Assembly: GCF_024734665.1 (NCBI RefSeq)
Contig: NZ_CP102931.1
Span: 2,354,001 to 2,418,000, forward strand
Origin: Variovorax paradoxus
GTDB lineage: Bacteria > Pseudomonadota > Gammaproteobacteria > Burkholderiales > Burkholderiaceae_C
Length of the DNA stretch: 64,000 bases
Direction: 5' to 3'
Under the pieces are notes generated by a model. The model saw nothing but the letters and a program-made list of their open reading frames with translations, did not search any database and had not been told where the DNA came from. Numbering within the stretch: the first letter of the stretch is position 1; each line of letters starts with the position of its first letter. Positions 44,515 to 52,839 of this stretch are shown in pieces. The translations under genes were made by a program, and so were the position numbers.

Positions 44515-45009
44515 TCAGCGAATCTGCGCTTCGTAGTTCCTCTCGAGCGCCGCGTGGTTCGTCCAGAAGCCCTGCGGCTTGCTGCCTGCCAGCACCTCGA
44601 TGAGCACGTCGACATGCGCATGCCACCCACCCGCCACGCTGACCATGTCCTTGCGGCTTGCCAGCCGGCGATGCGTGAGCACGAGCTGCGTGGAGTTTCC
44701 CTGCGGCGTGAGCTCGAAGGTGACTTCCGACGGCGCAGGGCCTTCGTCCCAGCTGATCGTCAGCAGCGTCGGCGCTTCCATGCGCACCAGCCGCGACTTC
44801 TGCACGATCGGCTGGCGGCACTCTGCGTAGCGATCGGGGGCTACTTCGCCAGTGAGTTCGGTGTGGTTGAAGCGCAGGTCGAACATCTCGCCCGGCTTCT
44901 GCGCCATGGTGCCGTCGGCAAGCCACGCGGCGCGTTTGTCGGGGTCGATCAGGTAGGCCCACACGCGCTCGATGGGGGCGGGCAGCGTGCGTTCCATGCG
45001 GGAGATCAC
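44515..45009 (-). CDS. SRPBCC / AHSA1-like domain protein
   Basis: 164 residues with one START-like lipid/hydrophobic-ligand-binding fold: MERTLPAPIERVWAYLIDPDKRAAWLADG, MFDLRFNHTEL, and LTHRRLASRKDMVSVAGGWHAHVDVLIEVLAG. Members bind small ligands or act as stress-linked proteins. The start is uncertain: GTG at 45009 with GAGAA upstream was chosen over ATG at 44997 (too close to the first strand) and a TTG at 45078. It is divergent from the beta-lactamase. Confidence 0.75.
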   Translation of the reverse strand: MISRMERTLPAPIERVWAYLIDPDKRAAWLADGTMAQKPGEMFDLRFNHTELTGEVAPDRYAECRQPIVQKSRLVRMEAPTLLTISWDEGPAPSEVTFELTPQGNSTQLVLTHRRLASRKDMVSVAGGWHAHVDVLIEVLAGSKPQGFWTNHAALERNYEAQIR

Positions 45010-45163
45010 TTTCGCGATTTCTCTTCGCGCCGCAGTTCCTGCTCCAGCCGTTACAGCGGATACACCCGGGACGCACAACGCCGTCGGGAGGCTGGATCGA
45101 TGAGGGTGCCGCTCCTAGGATTCGCTTCGTACCATCCACTCGACCAAAGAAAGAGAAAACGAA

Positions 45164-46051
45164 ATGAACCCTCTAACCCAGCGCCGCAGCCTGCTGCTTG
45201 CCGCCTCCGTCCTGCCGCTCGCCAGCGCATGCACTGCCTGGTCTGGCACGGCATCGCAGTCTTCGGCCGAAGCGCAGCTCGCCGCACTCGAAAGCACCTC
45301 GGGAGGCCGCCTGGGCGTGGTCGGCTTTCACACCGGCAGTGGCGCACGCATCCAGCACCGGCCGCACGAACGCTTTCCGCTGTGCAGCACCTTCAAACTG
45401 ATGCTGGCCGCGGCCGTGCTCGAGCGCAGCACCAAGGACAGCGGCCTGCTGTCGAGGAACATCAGCTACAGCAAGGTGGATCTGGTCGCCTATTCGCCGA
45501 TCACCGAGAAGCACGTTGCCACCGGCATGACCGTGGCCGCGATGTGCGCCGCCACCGTGCAGTACAGCGACAACGCTGCCGCCAACCTGCTGCTGAAGGT
45601 GTTGGGTGGCCCGCCCGCCGTGACCGCCTTTGCGCGCGGCATCGGCGACCAGACCTTCAGGCTCGACCGTACCGAGCCCGAGCTCAACACCAGTATTCCT
45701 GGCGACCCGCGCGACACCACCACGCCCGCGGCCATGGCCGACAGCGTGCAGCGGCTGGCGCTGGGGGATGCGCTGGGTACGGCGCAGCGCGACCAGCTGC
45801 AGACCTGGCTGCTGGGCAACACCACAAGCACCGAGCGTTTCCTGGCGGGCGTGCCGGCCGGCTGGAGGGTGGGGGACAAGACCGGATCGGGCTCGTATGG
45901 CTCCACGAATGACGTCGGCGTGCTGTGGCCGCCGGCCGGTGCGCCTATCGTGCTGTCGGTGTATCTCACCTTTCCGCAGAAGGATGCGAAGGGGCGCAAC
46001 GATGTCATTGCGTCGGCAACGCGCATTGCGGTGGCTGCGCTGGCAGGCTGA
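45164..46051 (+). CDS. Class A beta-lactamase
   Basis: 295 residues with the full set: CSTFK (Ser75, Lys78), YSDN (Ser135), EPELN (Glu171, the general base) and DKTGSG (Lys239), corresponding to Ser70, Ser130, Glu166 and Lys234. Cys74 precedes the active Ser, as in CTX-M and L2, and the [12 protein letters not shown] loop is CTX-M-like. A twin-arginine-like leader ([11 protein letters not shown]) and an atypical lipobox (LASAC) mark export. It hydrolyses penicillins and probably some cephalosporins. No mobile element or ampR-type regulator lies next to it, so it is probably a chromosomal resident gene. Confidence 0.93.
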   Translation: MNPLTQRRSLLLAASVLPLASACTAWSGTASQSSAEAQLAALESTSGGRLGVVGFHTGSGARIQHRPHERFPLCSTFKLMLAAAVLERSTKDSGLLSRNISYSKVDLVAYSPITEKHVATGMTVAAMCAATVQYSDNAAANLLLKVLGGPPAVTAFARGIGDQTFRLDRTEPELNTSIPGDPRDTTTPAAMADSVQRLALGDALGTAQRDQLQTWLLGNTTSTERFLAGVPAGWRVGDKTGSGSYGSTNDVGVLWPPAGAPIVLSVYLTFPQKDAKGRNDVIASATRIAVAALAG

Positions 46052-46948
46052 TCAGCGAAGGTCGAACAGCGCGGCAGCGTTACCCCAGGCGACGCGTTGC
46101 GCTACGTCGGCCGGCAGATCGCCAAGCCAGGTGCGGTAGCCGCGCATCGTTTCGTCATAGGCACTCCAGCGCTGGTTGACCCAGGTGTCGGAGCCGACCA
46201 TGAAGCGACCCGGGTACTTGAGGATCAGCGCCCGCCACTCGGGGCACAGCCTGCCGCCTTCGCAGGTCAGCCCCGGCCGGTACGAGAGTTCGCCCATCAG
46301 CAGCGGATAGCGCTCCAGCAGTGCCTGCACCCGCTCGACCGGTGCACCGCCGATGCCGGTATGCGCCCAGATCAGGCGCAGGGCCTGCCCTTTCGAAGGG
46401 GCGTTCGCCATCAGCAGGTCGATTGCCACGTCGTCGACGTGCGCAAGCACCGCGAGCTTGCGCTGCTCTGCCAGCACGATCAGCTTCTTCGCCACGGGGC
46501 CGTTGGCGTCGGCGCTGTCGTACAAGTGGAACTCCCCGAGCCCGCGATAGGGGCCGCTCGCGGTGCCGCGTGCAAGCTCGGTCTGCACCATCTCGTAGAT
46601 GGTCTCGTCGCGGAACCAGTTGGTGTAGTCGTCGCGGTTGCGGTACAGGCGCACGAAGGGCACGACAGTCACGCCCGCGGCGCGTGTTTCGCGCGCTGCG
46701 GCCAGGGTCTGCGTGCCCGCGTTGGGGCGCGAATTGGCAATGATCGCCTTGACGTTGTTGCGCTGTATGCGCGCGAGCGCCTCGGCGGGCGGATAGGGAC
46801 CGGTGTTGCCGTCCCAGGCTTCCTGGTTGTAGTGCAGGTGCGTGTCGAACAAGGGGCCTGCATAGGCCGGGGCTTGCCCGTAGGCGCTGGGCGCGATGGC
46901 CGTGCAGGCGGCCATGAGCATGGCGGCGATTGGCGCAATGGTTTTCAT
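46052..46948 (-). CDS. Exported amidohydrolase-family protein
   Basis: 298 residues with a signal ([19 protein letters not shown], with a possible lipobox at MAAC). The TIM-barrel hydrolase opens with [16 protein letters not shown] (first metal His-x-His), then [20 protein letters not shown], and the final Asp in [13 protein letters not shown]. This is the amidohydrolase 2 (Pfam PF04909) layout. Substrate unknown. It is tail to tail with the beta-lactamase: the two stops touch. Start chosen at MKTIAPIAA. Confidence 0.85.
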   Translation of the reverse strand: MKTIAPIAAMLMAACTAIAPSAYGQAPAYAGPLFDTHLHYNQEAWDGNTGPYPPAEALARIQRNNVKAIIANSRPNAGTQTLAAARETRAAGVTVVPFVRLYRNRDDYTNWFRDETIYEMVQTELARGTASGPYRGLGEFHLYDSADANGPVAKKLIVLAEQRKLAVLAHVDDVAIDLLMANAPSKGQALRLIWAHTGIGGAPVERVQALLERYPLLMGELSYRPGLTCEGGRLCPEWRALILKYPGRFMVGSDTWVNQRWSAYDETMRGYRTWLGDLPADVAQRVAWGNAAALFDLR

Positions 46949-46964
46949 GCGGTTTCGAACCAGG

Positions 46965-47399
46965 TCAGGCATCCGGGTAGTGCTCGGCCAGCACTTCGCG
47001 AACGGTCTCCTGCAGCCCCTCGAACATCTCCGTGACGTTGACTGCCTTGCCGTCCTCGATTCGCTTGGAGATCATGGTCTTGGGAAACAGCAGAAGCGTC
47101 GTCTGCTTGTACCGGAGCGCGGGGTCTCGTCCGTATTCGTCCTCGACCATCCACCAGTCGAAATCGGTACGAGTGCTGATGAACACTTTGCCGAATGCGA
47201 GGCCCAGCGCCTGAAGGGAGTAGGTGGCTTCCGGCTCGACGAGCTTCGAGTCGATGACCTTCTGCAGCGCGGCAAGGTCTGTCCTTGTACCGGTCAACTC
47301 GTGACCGCTGGCTTCGGACACCAGCTCCGACGCGTGCATGAGCTGCGTGGCAATGGCCCGAAGGTCCGACTTTGCGGGCGAAACGATCTTTTGTTCCAT
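46965..47399 (-). CDS. DUF3806 protein
   Basis: 144 residues. The second half carries the family's run: [65 protein letters not shown]. The N-terminal half is helical and polar. Cytosolic, function unknown. It lies 16 bases upstream of the amidohydrolase on the same strand, so both may be co-transcribed. A start at MEQKIVSP is the first ATG after a poor upstream region. Confidence 0.75.
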   Translation of the reverse strand: MEQKIVSPAKSDLRAIATQLMHASELVSEASGHELTGTRTDLAALQKVIDSKLVEPEATYSLQALGLAFGKVFISTRTDFDWWMVEDEYGRDPALRYKQTTLLLFPKTMISKRIEDGKAVNVTEMFEGLQETVREVLAEHYPDA

Positions 47400-47551
47400 G
47401 GCGCGAGTATTCCATCCAATCGCGCCGCAGAAAACCCTGGTCACGTGAAGCCGCACACCCCCTCCGGGACGCACGAAGGCAATTTCGCTATATTCTTGCA
47501 GATACGACGAGAGGCCTCTCGCTCCGACTTGCTACCCAGGTGACAAACACA

Positions 47552-48883
47552 ATGCTCAACCCGCCATTCAAACGTCTCGTGTCGGGCCAGACTGCTGTTT
47601 CCGAAACGCAGAGTCCGGTTTTCCGCAGCGTCGCCGCCTGCTGCGATCCTGTCGGGGGTACGGACGAGCCGGCGGCGAACGGCCGCATCAGGCTTTCCGA
47701 TCTGGACACGAACTTCTTCTGCTCCGTGATCGGCACCTGCCTGACGACATCCGAACTGCGCAAGCTGATGGCCCGATACGGCGATCTGCAAGGCGTGAGC
47801 GACCTCGACATCCACCACGACTCGGTGCGGCTTGCCACGCAAGACGCCGGGGTCGCCAAAGCATTGCAGAAAGCACTGGATCATCGGCACGCCCCGGTCA
47901 TCCAGCGTGTCTCGAAGATCCACGCAACCTCGGAGCTGAGAGAGTTCTGGGAGGAGGCGCTTCGCCAGGGAGAGATCCCCGGAGCCTACTGGGCCGTTCT
48001 CATGCATCGCAAGGCCACGCCCGAATTGAGGAGCAAGGTCTTCGGCGACGTTCACATGCTGTCGCACCTGGTGGGCGCTGCGAACCGGGCGGACATCAGG
48101 CGCCTGGTCGCGCTCGAACGGGAGAACACCGAACTGCGCGAGCGGCTTGATCGTCAGCAGGCCAGGTCGCACGAACTCACCGAGGAGCGGGACAACGCGG
48201 TCTCGAAGTTGAAGCACGAGCTGATTCATCACGCCGCAAGCCCCAAGGGGGCATCGTTTCCGCCGGATGAACCGGAGCTGGCGGCGCGGATCAGGCAGGA
48301 AGAGAGCGAGCGGGCCGCATCCCTGATTGCAGTCCAGACCGGGCGGCGCGAGCGCGCCGAGCAAGCCGCGGTGGCGGCTGTTGCCGAGGCGAACCGGCTC
48401 CAGGAAGAGCTGGAGCACCTGCGCGAGCATGCGATCGCGTTGGGTCGTGAACTCGCGGCAGCCGAGGCCCAGCTGAAGCTGAATGCCGGCGAAGCCGCGC
48501 CCAGCGCCTATCTCGACAGCCAGCTGCAAGGCCGGCGGATTCTCTACGTCGGCGGCCGGCCGAGTTCGATGCCGGCCATCCGCGATCTCGTGCATCGGCA
48601 CGGCGGTGAGTTCCAGCGCCATGGCGGCAGGCTCGAAGACCGGTCGGGGCTGTTGGCCTCTGCGGTGTCGTGGGCCGAGGTGGTGGTGTTTCCGGTCGAC
48701 TGCATCGACCACGAGTCGGTGGACAGCCTCAAGCGGCTCTGTGTGCGTCAGCAGGTCCGGTATGTGCCCTTGCGCAGCGCCGGCATCGGATGCTTCGCGG
48801 CCGCCTTTTCCAGCCCGCCGGCCGAGAGCCCGGATGCGCCAGACCTGTCGTCGGGCGGGTCGATCTGCCGGCGCAACGGCTGA
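47552..48883 (+). CDS. DUF2325 protein with central coiled coil
   Basis: 443 residues. The C terminus (about 325-425) is DUF2325: RILYVGGRPSSMPAIRDLVHRHGGEFQRHGGRLEDRS, WAEVVVFPVDCIDHESVDSLKRLC, YVPLRSAGIGCFAAAF. The middle (about 190-320) is a long charged coiled coil (ELRERLDRQQARSHELTEERDNAVSKLK). The N-terminal part (about 1-190) has a conserved SDLDTNFFCSVIGTCLTTSELRKLM block with Cys. The DUF2325 domain occurs in bacterial genomic islands and near plasmid functions; its function is not known. Start chosen at MLNPPFK. Confidence 0.8.
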   Translation: MLNPPFKRLVSGQTAVSETQSPVFRSVAACCDPVGGTDEPAANGRIRLSDLDTNFFCSVIGTCLTTSELRKLMARYGDLQGVSDLDIHHDSVRLATQDAGVAKALQKALDHRHAPVIQRVSKIHATSELREFWEEALRQGEIPGAYWAVLMHRKATPELRSKVFGDVHMLSHLVGAANRADIRRLVALERENTELRERLDRQQARSHELTEERDNAVSKLKHELIHHAASPKGASFPPDEPELAARIRQEESERAASLIAVQTGRRERAEQAAVAAVAEANRLQEELEHLREHAIALGRELAAAEAQLKLNAGEAAPSAYLDSQLQGRRILYVGGRPSSMPAIRDLVHRHGGEFQRHGGRLEDRSGLLASAVSWAEVVVFPVDCIDHESVDSLKRLCVRQQVRYVPLRSAGIGCFAAAFSSPPAESPDAPDLSSGGSICRRNG

Positions 48884-48979
48884 AGGCGCCTGCATTGCCT
48901 GCCTGATAAGGCAGGCCTATCACGCGGTCGAATCAAACGATTGGCGCCGAAAACGTCCTTCGGAAACCATCTCTCCCGG

Positions 48980-48997
48980 TGCAGCAATGTTGCTGCA
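48980..48997. promoter_or_regulatory. Perfect palindrome in the formate dehydrogenase leader
   Basis: TGCAGCAA-tg-TTGCTGCA, with 8-bp perfect arms, 20 bases before the fdh start. A second stem, GCCTGCCT/AGGCAGGC, lies at 48897-48916. It is a candidate operator or leader hairpin. Confidence 0.45.
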
Positions 48998-49017
48998 ACC
49001 CCAACCAGGAGATGAAA

Positions 49018-50220
49018 TTGGCCAAGATTGTTTGTGTGCTCTACGACGACCCCGTCACCGGCTACCCCAAGACCTACGCCCGCGACGACCTGCCGCACCT
49101 AGAGCGCTACCCCGACGGACAGTCGCTGCCCACGCCCAAGGGCATCGACTTCAAGCCCGGCACCTTGCTGGGCAGCGTCTCGGGCGAACTGGGCCTGCGC
49201 AAGTACCTGGAGTCCAACGGCCACCAGCTGGTGGTGACCTCCAGCAAGGACGGCGTCGACAGCGTGCTCGACCGCGAACTGCATGACGCGGAGATCGTCA
49301 TCTCGCAGCCCTTCTGGCCCGCCTACATGACGGCCGAGCGCATCGCCAAGGCGCCGAAGCTCAAGATGATCGTGACTGCCGGCATCGGCTCGGACCACAC
49401 CGACCTGCAGGCCGCCATGGACCGCGGCATCACCGTGGCCGAGGTGACCTACTGCAACAGCAACAGCGTGGCCGAACACGTCGTGATGATGACGCTGAGC
49501 CTGGTGCGCAACTACATCCCCTCGTACAACTGGGTGATCAAGGGCGGCTGGAACATCGCCGACTGCGTGGCGCGTTCGTACGACCTCGAAGGCATGAACA
49601 TCGGTACTGTGGCCGCCGGCCGCATCGGCCTGCGCGTGCTGCGCCTGCTGAAGCCTTACGACGTCAAGCTGCACTACATGGACCGCCACCGCCTGCCGGA
49701 GGCCGTGGAGAAAGAGCTCGGCCTGACCCACCACACCAGCCTGGAGAGCCTGTCGAAGGTGTGCGACGTGGTCACGCTGAACTGCCCGCTGCACCCCGAG
49801 ACCGAGAACATGGTCAATGCGCAGTCGCTGAAGAACTTCAAGCGCGGCGCCTACCTGATCAACACGGCGCGCGGCAAGCTGAGCGACCGCGATGCGATAG
49901 CCGCTGCGCTCGAGAGCGGCCAGCTCGCCGGCTATGCAGGCGACGTGTGGTTCCCGCAACCGGCGCCGGCCGACCACCCGTGGCGCACCATGCCGCACCA
50001 CGGCATGACGCCGCACATCTCAGGCACCAGCCTCTCGGCGCAGGCGCGTTATGCGGCCGGCACGCGAGAGATTCTCGAGTGCTACTTCGACAAGCGGCCG
50101 ATCCGCAACGAGTACCTGATCGTCCAGGGCGGCGAGCTTGCGGGCGTTGGCGCGCACTCGTACAGCGCCGGCAATGCGACCAAGGGGGCGGAAGAGGCTG
50201 CGCGCTTCGCGAAGAAGTAA
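49018..50220 (+). CDS. fdh: NAD-dependent formate dehydrogenase
   Basis: 400 residues, exactly the length of the well-studied Pseudomonas enzyme. Seen: AKIVCVLYDDPVTGYPKTYARDDLP at the start, EVTYCNSNSV (substrate Asn), the NAD loop GTVAAGRIGLRVL with HYMDRHRLP, the catalytic Arg in NTARGKL, and FPQPAP and TPHISG (Gln-His pair). It oxidises formate to CO2 and makes NADH. TTG is the start: it gives MAKIVCV, as in the family, with AGGAG six bases upstream. The ATG six bases earlier would leave no spacing. Confidence 0.92.
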   Translation: MAKIVCVLYDDPVTGYPKTYARDDLPHLERYPDGQSLPTPKGIDFKPGTLLGSVSGELGLRKYLESNGHQLVVTSSKDGVDSVLDRELHDAEIVISQPFWPAYMTAERIAKAPKLKMIVTAGIGSDHTDLQAAMDRGITVAEVTYCNSNSVAEHVVMMTLSLVRNYIPSYNWVIKGGWNIADCVARSYDLEGMNIGTVAAGRIGLRVLRLLKPYDVKLHYMDRHRLPEAVEKELGLTHHTSLESLSKVCDVVTLNCPLHPETENMVNAQSLKNFKRGAYLINTARGKLSDRDAIAAALESGQLAGYAGDVWFPQPAPADHPWRTMPHHGMTPHISGTSLSAQARYAAGTREILECYFDKRPIRNEYLIVQGGELAGVGAHSYSAGNATKGAEEAARFAKK

Positions 50221-50231
50221 GGAAGGTCCGC

Positions 50232-51146
50232 TCAGGTGGGCGGCAGAAAACCGTCCACCCAGCCCTGCAGATCGAGTTCGCGAAAACGGCGCATGGCGGC
50301 ATCGAGCAGCGGCGCCCGCGGCTGCTGCCCCAGCAGCACAAGGCCGATGTCGCGCTGCAGCTGCGGCGCCATCGGTATTGCGCAGAGCTGCTCCGCCGAC
50401 TCCGTCAGGCACAGCACGCTATGCGGCAGGATGCTGTAGAGCCCGGCCCGGCGCACATGCGCCCACAGCGCGGTCATTGAATCCGTCTCCACCTGCGGCA
50501 CCGCTTCCACGCCCGCCGCGGCAAAGGCTGCGTCCATGCCGCGACGGCACTGCAGGTTGGTGGTGAAGAGGCAGAGCGGAAAGCTCGCCGCGTCCGACCA
50601 CGACATCGACGTCATGCCTTCGAGCATCGACTTGTCGGCCGCGACGAACACGTAGCGCTCGCGAAAGATCGGCAGGGTCTCGAAGGCGCTCAGCCGTTCG
50701 TCGTCGAGGTAACTGAGCCCGAGATCGAGCTCGAAGTTGGCGATCTTGCGCAGCGTGTCTGTGGCCGACAGCGTATAGATCTCGTGCCGCATGCGCGGGT
50801 ACTGCTGCAGACAGCACTGCGTGAGCATCGGCACCAGCGGCAGGGAGGCGGGGATGACGCCCATCCTCAGCGTGCCGACAGGGTCGTCTTCGCTGGCGCG
50901 GGCGTCCTGGCGCAGGCTCTCGCAATCGGCCAGCACGCGCCGCGCCCATGCGAGCACGCGCTCGCCGTCCTTGGTGAAGCCCTCGAAGCGCCGTCCGCGC
51001 TGGACGATGACAACGCCCAGCTCCTGCTCGATGCCGCGGATCGCGCCCGACAGCGCAGGCTGCGACACGTTGCACGCGGCGGCCGCGCGGCCGAAATGCT
51101 TTTCCTGCGCCAGCGCGACGACGTAGCTCAACTGTCGAATGAACAT
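50232..51146 (-). CDS. LysR-family regulator next to formate dehydrogenase
   Basis: 304 residues: winged helix (LSYVVALAQEKHFGRAAAACNVSQPALSGAIRGIEQELGVVIVQRGRRFEGFTKDGERVLAWARRVL) and a full LysR effector domain with DPVGTLRMGVIPASLPLVPMLTQCCLQQYPRM. This type regulates formate dehydrogenase or C1 genes in some Burkholderiales; here it is convergent with fdh rather than divergent, so regulation of fdh is possible but not implied by layout. Confidence 0.88.
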   Translation of the reverse strand: MFIRQLSYVVALAQEKHFGRAAAACNVSQPALSGAIRGIEQELGVVIVQRGRRFEGFTKDGERVLAWARRVLADCESLRQDARASEDDPVGTLRMGVIPASLPLVPMLTQCCLQQYPRMRHEIYTLSATDTLRKIANFELDLGLSYLDDERLSAFETLPIFRERYVFVAADKSMLEGMTSMSWSDAASFPLCLFTTNLQCRRGMDAAFAAAGVEAVPQVETDSMTALWAHVRRAGLYSILPHSVLCLTESAEQLCAIPMAPQLQRDIGLVLLGQQPRAPLLDAAMRRFRELDLQGWVDGFLPPT

Positions 51147-51234
51147 GGGTCAACCCTTGTCGGTGAGTCGAACCATTGTATTTTTGGAAATATAACGAAA
51201 CGGGATCGAGGTTATCTGAAAGAAGGCAAGCCGT

Positions 51235-52149
51235 TCAGGTTTGCACGTACTCGTCAGGCCCCGGCGCTGACGGCGCGGGCTGCGGCTCGCCCAGCATCTC
51301 GCGCAAGGTCGCTTCGATCGTGCGGGACATCGCATCAAGCGCGAGGTCGTTCGGCGAGGTGCCGAACGGGTCTTCGATCTCGGCCCCGAGCGCTTCGAGC
51401 GCGAAGAAGGTGTAGGCGATGAACGCGACCACCACCGGCGTCATCGGGCCGATGGCGTCCACCAGGCCGAAGGGCAGCAGCACGCAGTACAGGTAGATCG
51501 TGCGGTGGATGATGACCGAGTAGGTGAACGGAATCGGCGTGCCCGCGATGCGCTCGCACCCGCCCAGCGCTTCGGTCAGGCGGCCCAGCGGAATTTCCAT
51601 GGCCTGGGCGAGCGTCGGGTCGAGCTGGCCGCCCTTGCGCTTGTCCCGCAGCCATTCGCCGACCATCAGCAGGAGAACGGCCGGCTTGAAGCGCGCGGCT
51701 TGCAGGCGGGCGCAGTCTTCGGGCGGCAGCAGCCGCGCGAGGTCCGCCGAGGGATCGGTGCCGCGCAACTGGTGGCGCAGTGCATGCACGAAGGCGATGA
51801 GGCGAAGGGTCGGCGTGCCTGCTTCGGCCGGGGCATCGGCCAGCGTCAGCACCTGCCGCACCAGCGAGCGGGTCTCGTTGAGCAGCGTGCCCCACAGTGT
51901 GCGCGCCTCCCAGTAGCGCGAATAGCTCGTGCCGTTGCGAAAGCCCAGGAAGATGGCCAGCGTCAGGCCGATGAGCGAGAAGGGCACGAAGTTGAGCGGC
52001 ACCTTCCACTGGAACAGCCGGCCGTGAAGCACCGTCACCATCACCGCGAAGGCGGTGGTCCACAGGAGCTGCGGCGCTATGTCCAGCAGGACCGAGCCGC
52101 GCCACACGAAGAGCATGCGCAGCCAATGAGGGCGGGGTCGGACGATCAT
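51235..52149 (-). CDS. Bestrophin-family membrane channel protein
   Basis: 304 residues, four to five membrane segments. Seen: the conserved FLGFRNGTSYSRYWEARTLWGTLLNETRSLVRQ, IPFTYSVIIHRTIYLYCVLLPFGLVDAIG and the acidic EIEDPFGTSPNDLAL. This is the RFP-TM/bestrophin family: bacterial homologues form ion channels in the inner membrane. The ion is not predictable. A C-terminal tail (after DEYVQT) is short. It lies in line with the hemolysin III gene (39-base gap). Confidence 0.88.
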   Translation of the reverse strand: MIVRPRPHWLRMLFVWRGSVLLDIAPQLLWTTAFAVMVTVLHGRLFQWKVPLNFVPFSLIGLTLAIFLGFRNGTSYSRYWEARTLWGTLLNETRSLVRQVLTLADAPAEAGTPTLRLIAFVHALRHQLRGTDPSADLARLLPPEDCARLQAARFKPAVLLLMVGEWLRDKRKGGQLDPTLAQAMEIPLGRLTEALGGCERIAGTPIPFTYSVIIHRTIYLYCVLLPFGLVDAIGPMTPVVVAFIAYTFFALEALGAEIEDPFGTSPNDLALDAMSRTIEATLREMLGEPQPAPSAPGPDEYVQT

Positions 52150-52188
52150 CGGTCGGCGATTATCCCCGCACGACCGGCCCGCAGGCCC

Positions 52189-52812
52189 CTACAGCACGAA
52201 CCAGCCCACCGCCACGTAGTGGCTCGCAGTGCCTGCCAGCACGAACAGGTGCCAGGCTCCGTGCGCATGCCGGAAGCCTTGCCTGTTGCGATAGAACACG
52301 GTGCCCGCCGTGTAGAGCACGCCGCCGATCAGCAGCCATGCCAGCCCCGCGCCGTCGAGCCGCGCAGCCAGCGGCACGGCGGCCAGCACGCCGAGCCATC
52401 CCATCCCGATGTACAGCGCCAGCGAGGGCTTCTTCTGTCCGCTGCCCTTGGCCGGCATCAACTCGCGCCAGATTCCGAAAAGCGCCGCACCCCAGATCGT
52501 CGCCAGCAACAGCCAGCCCCATGGGCCTTGCAACGTGACCAGCGCAAAGGGCGTGTAGGTGCCGGCGATCAGCAGGTAGATGGCGCAGTGGTCGGCGCGC
52601 TCCCACATGCGCTTGAGGCGCCCGCGCGTGCTGTGAAAGAGGGTGGAGGCCGCATACAGGGCCACGGCCGAGAGTGAGAACACCAGCGCTCCCGCGATGC
52701 GCGCGGGGTCGCCGGTGGGCAAGGTCTTGGCGAGCAGCAACGCCGTTGCAGGCAGCGCGAGCAGCAGGCCCAGCAGGTGGCTGTATCCGTTGAGTCGTTC
52801 TCCGGGGTACAT
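52189..52812 (-). CDS. Hemolysin III family membrane protein (PAQR)
   Basis: 207 residues, seven membrane segments. Seen: YPGERLNGYSHLLGLLLAL (first His), ASTLFHSTRGRLKRMWERADHCAIYLLIAGTYTPFALV, and the closing GAWHLFVLAGTASHYVAV; these Ser, His and Asp residues are the PAQR/YqfA zinc-site pattern. The family is in the inner membrane; in bacteria its role is unclear (ceramidase-like hydrolase relatives exist). Same strand as bestrophin and GDPD genes. Confidence 0.9.
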   Translation of the reverse strand: MYPGERLNGYSHLLGLLLALPATALLLAKTLPTGDPARIAGALVFSLSAVALYAASTLFHSTRGRLKRMWERADHCAIYLLIAGTYTPFALVTLQGPWGWLLLATIWGAALFGIWRELMPAKGSGQKKPSLALYIGMGWLGVLAAVPLAARLDGAGLAWLLIGGVLYTAGTVFYRNRQGFRHAHGAWHLFVLAGTASHYVAVGWFVL

Positions 52813-52839
52813 CGTGCTGGCTGCCTTTCGTGCTCTGCC

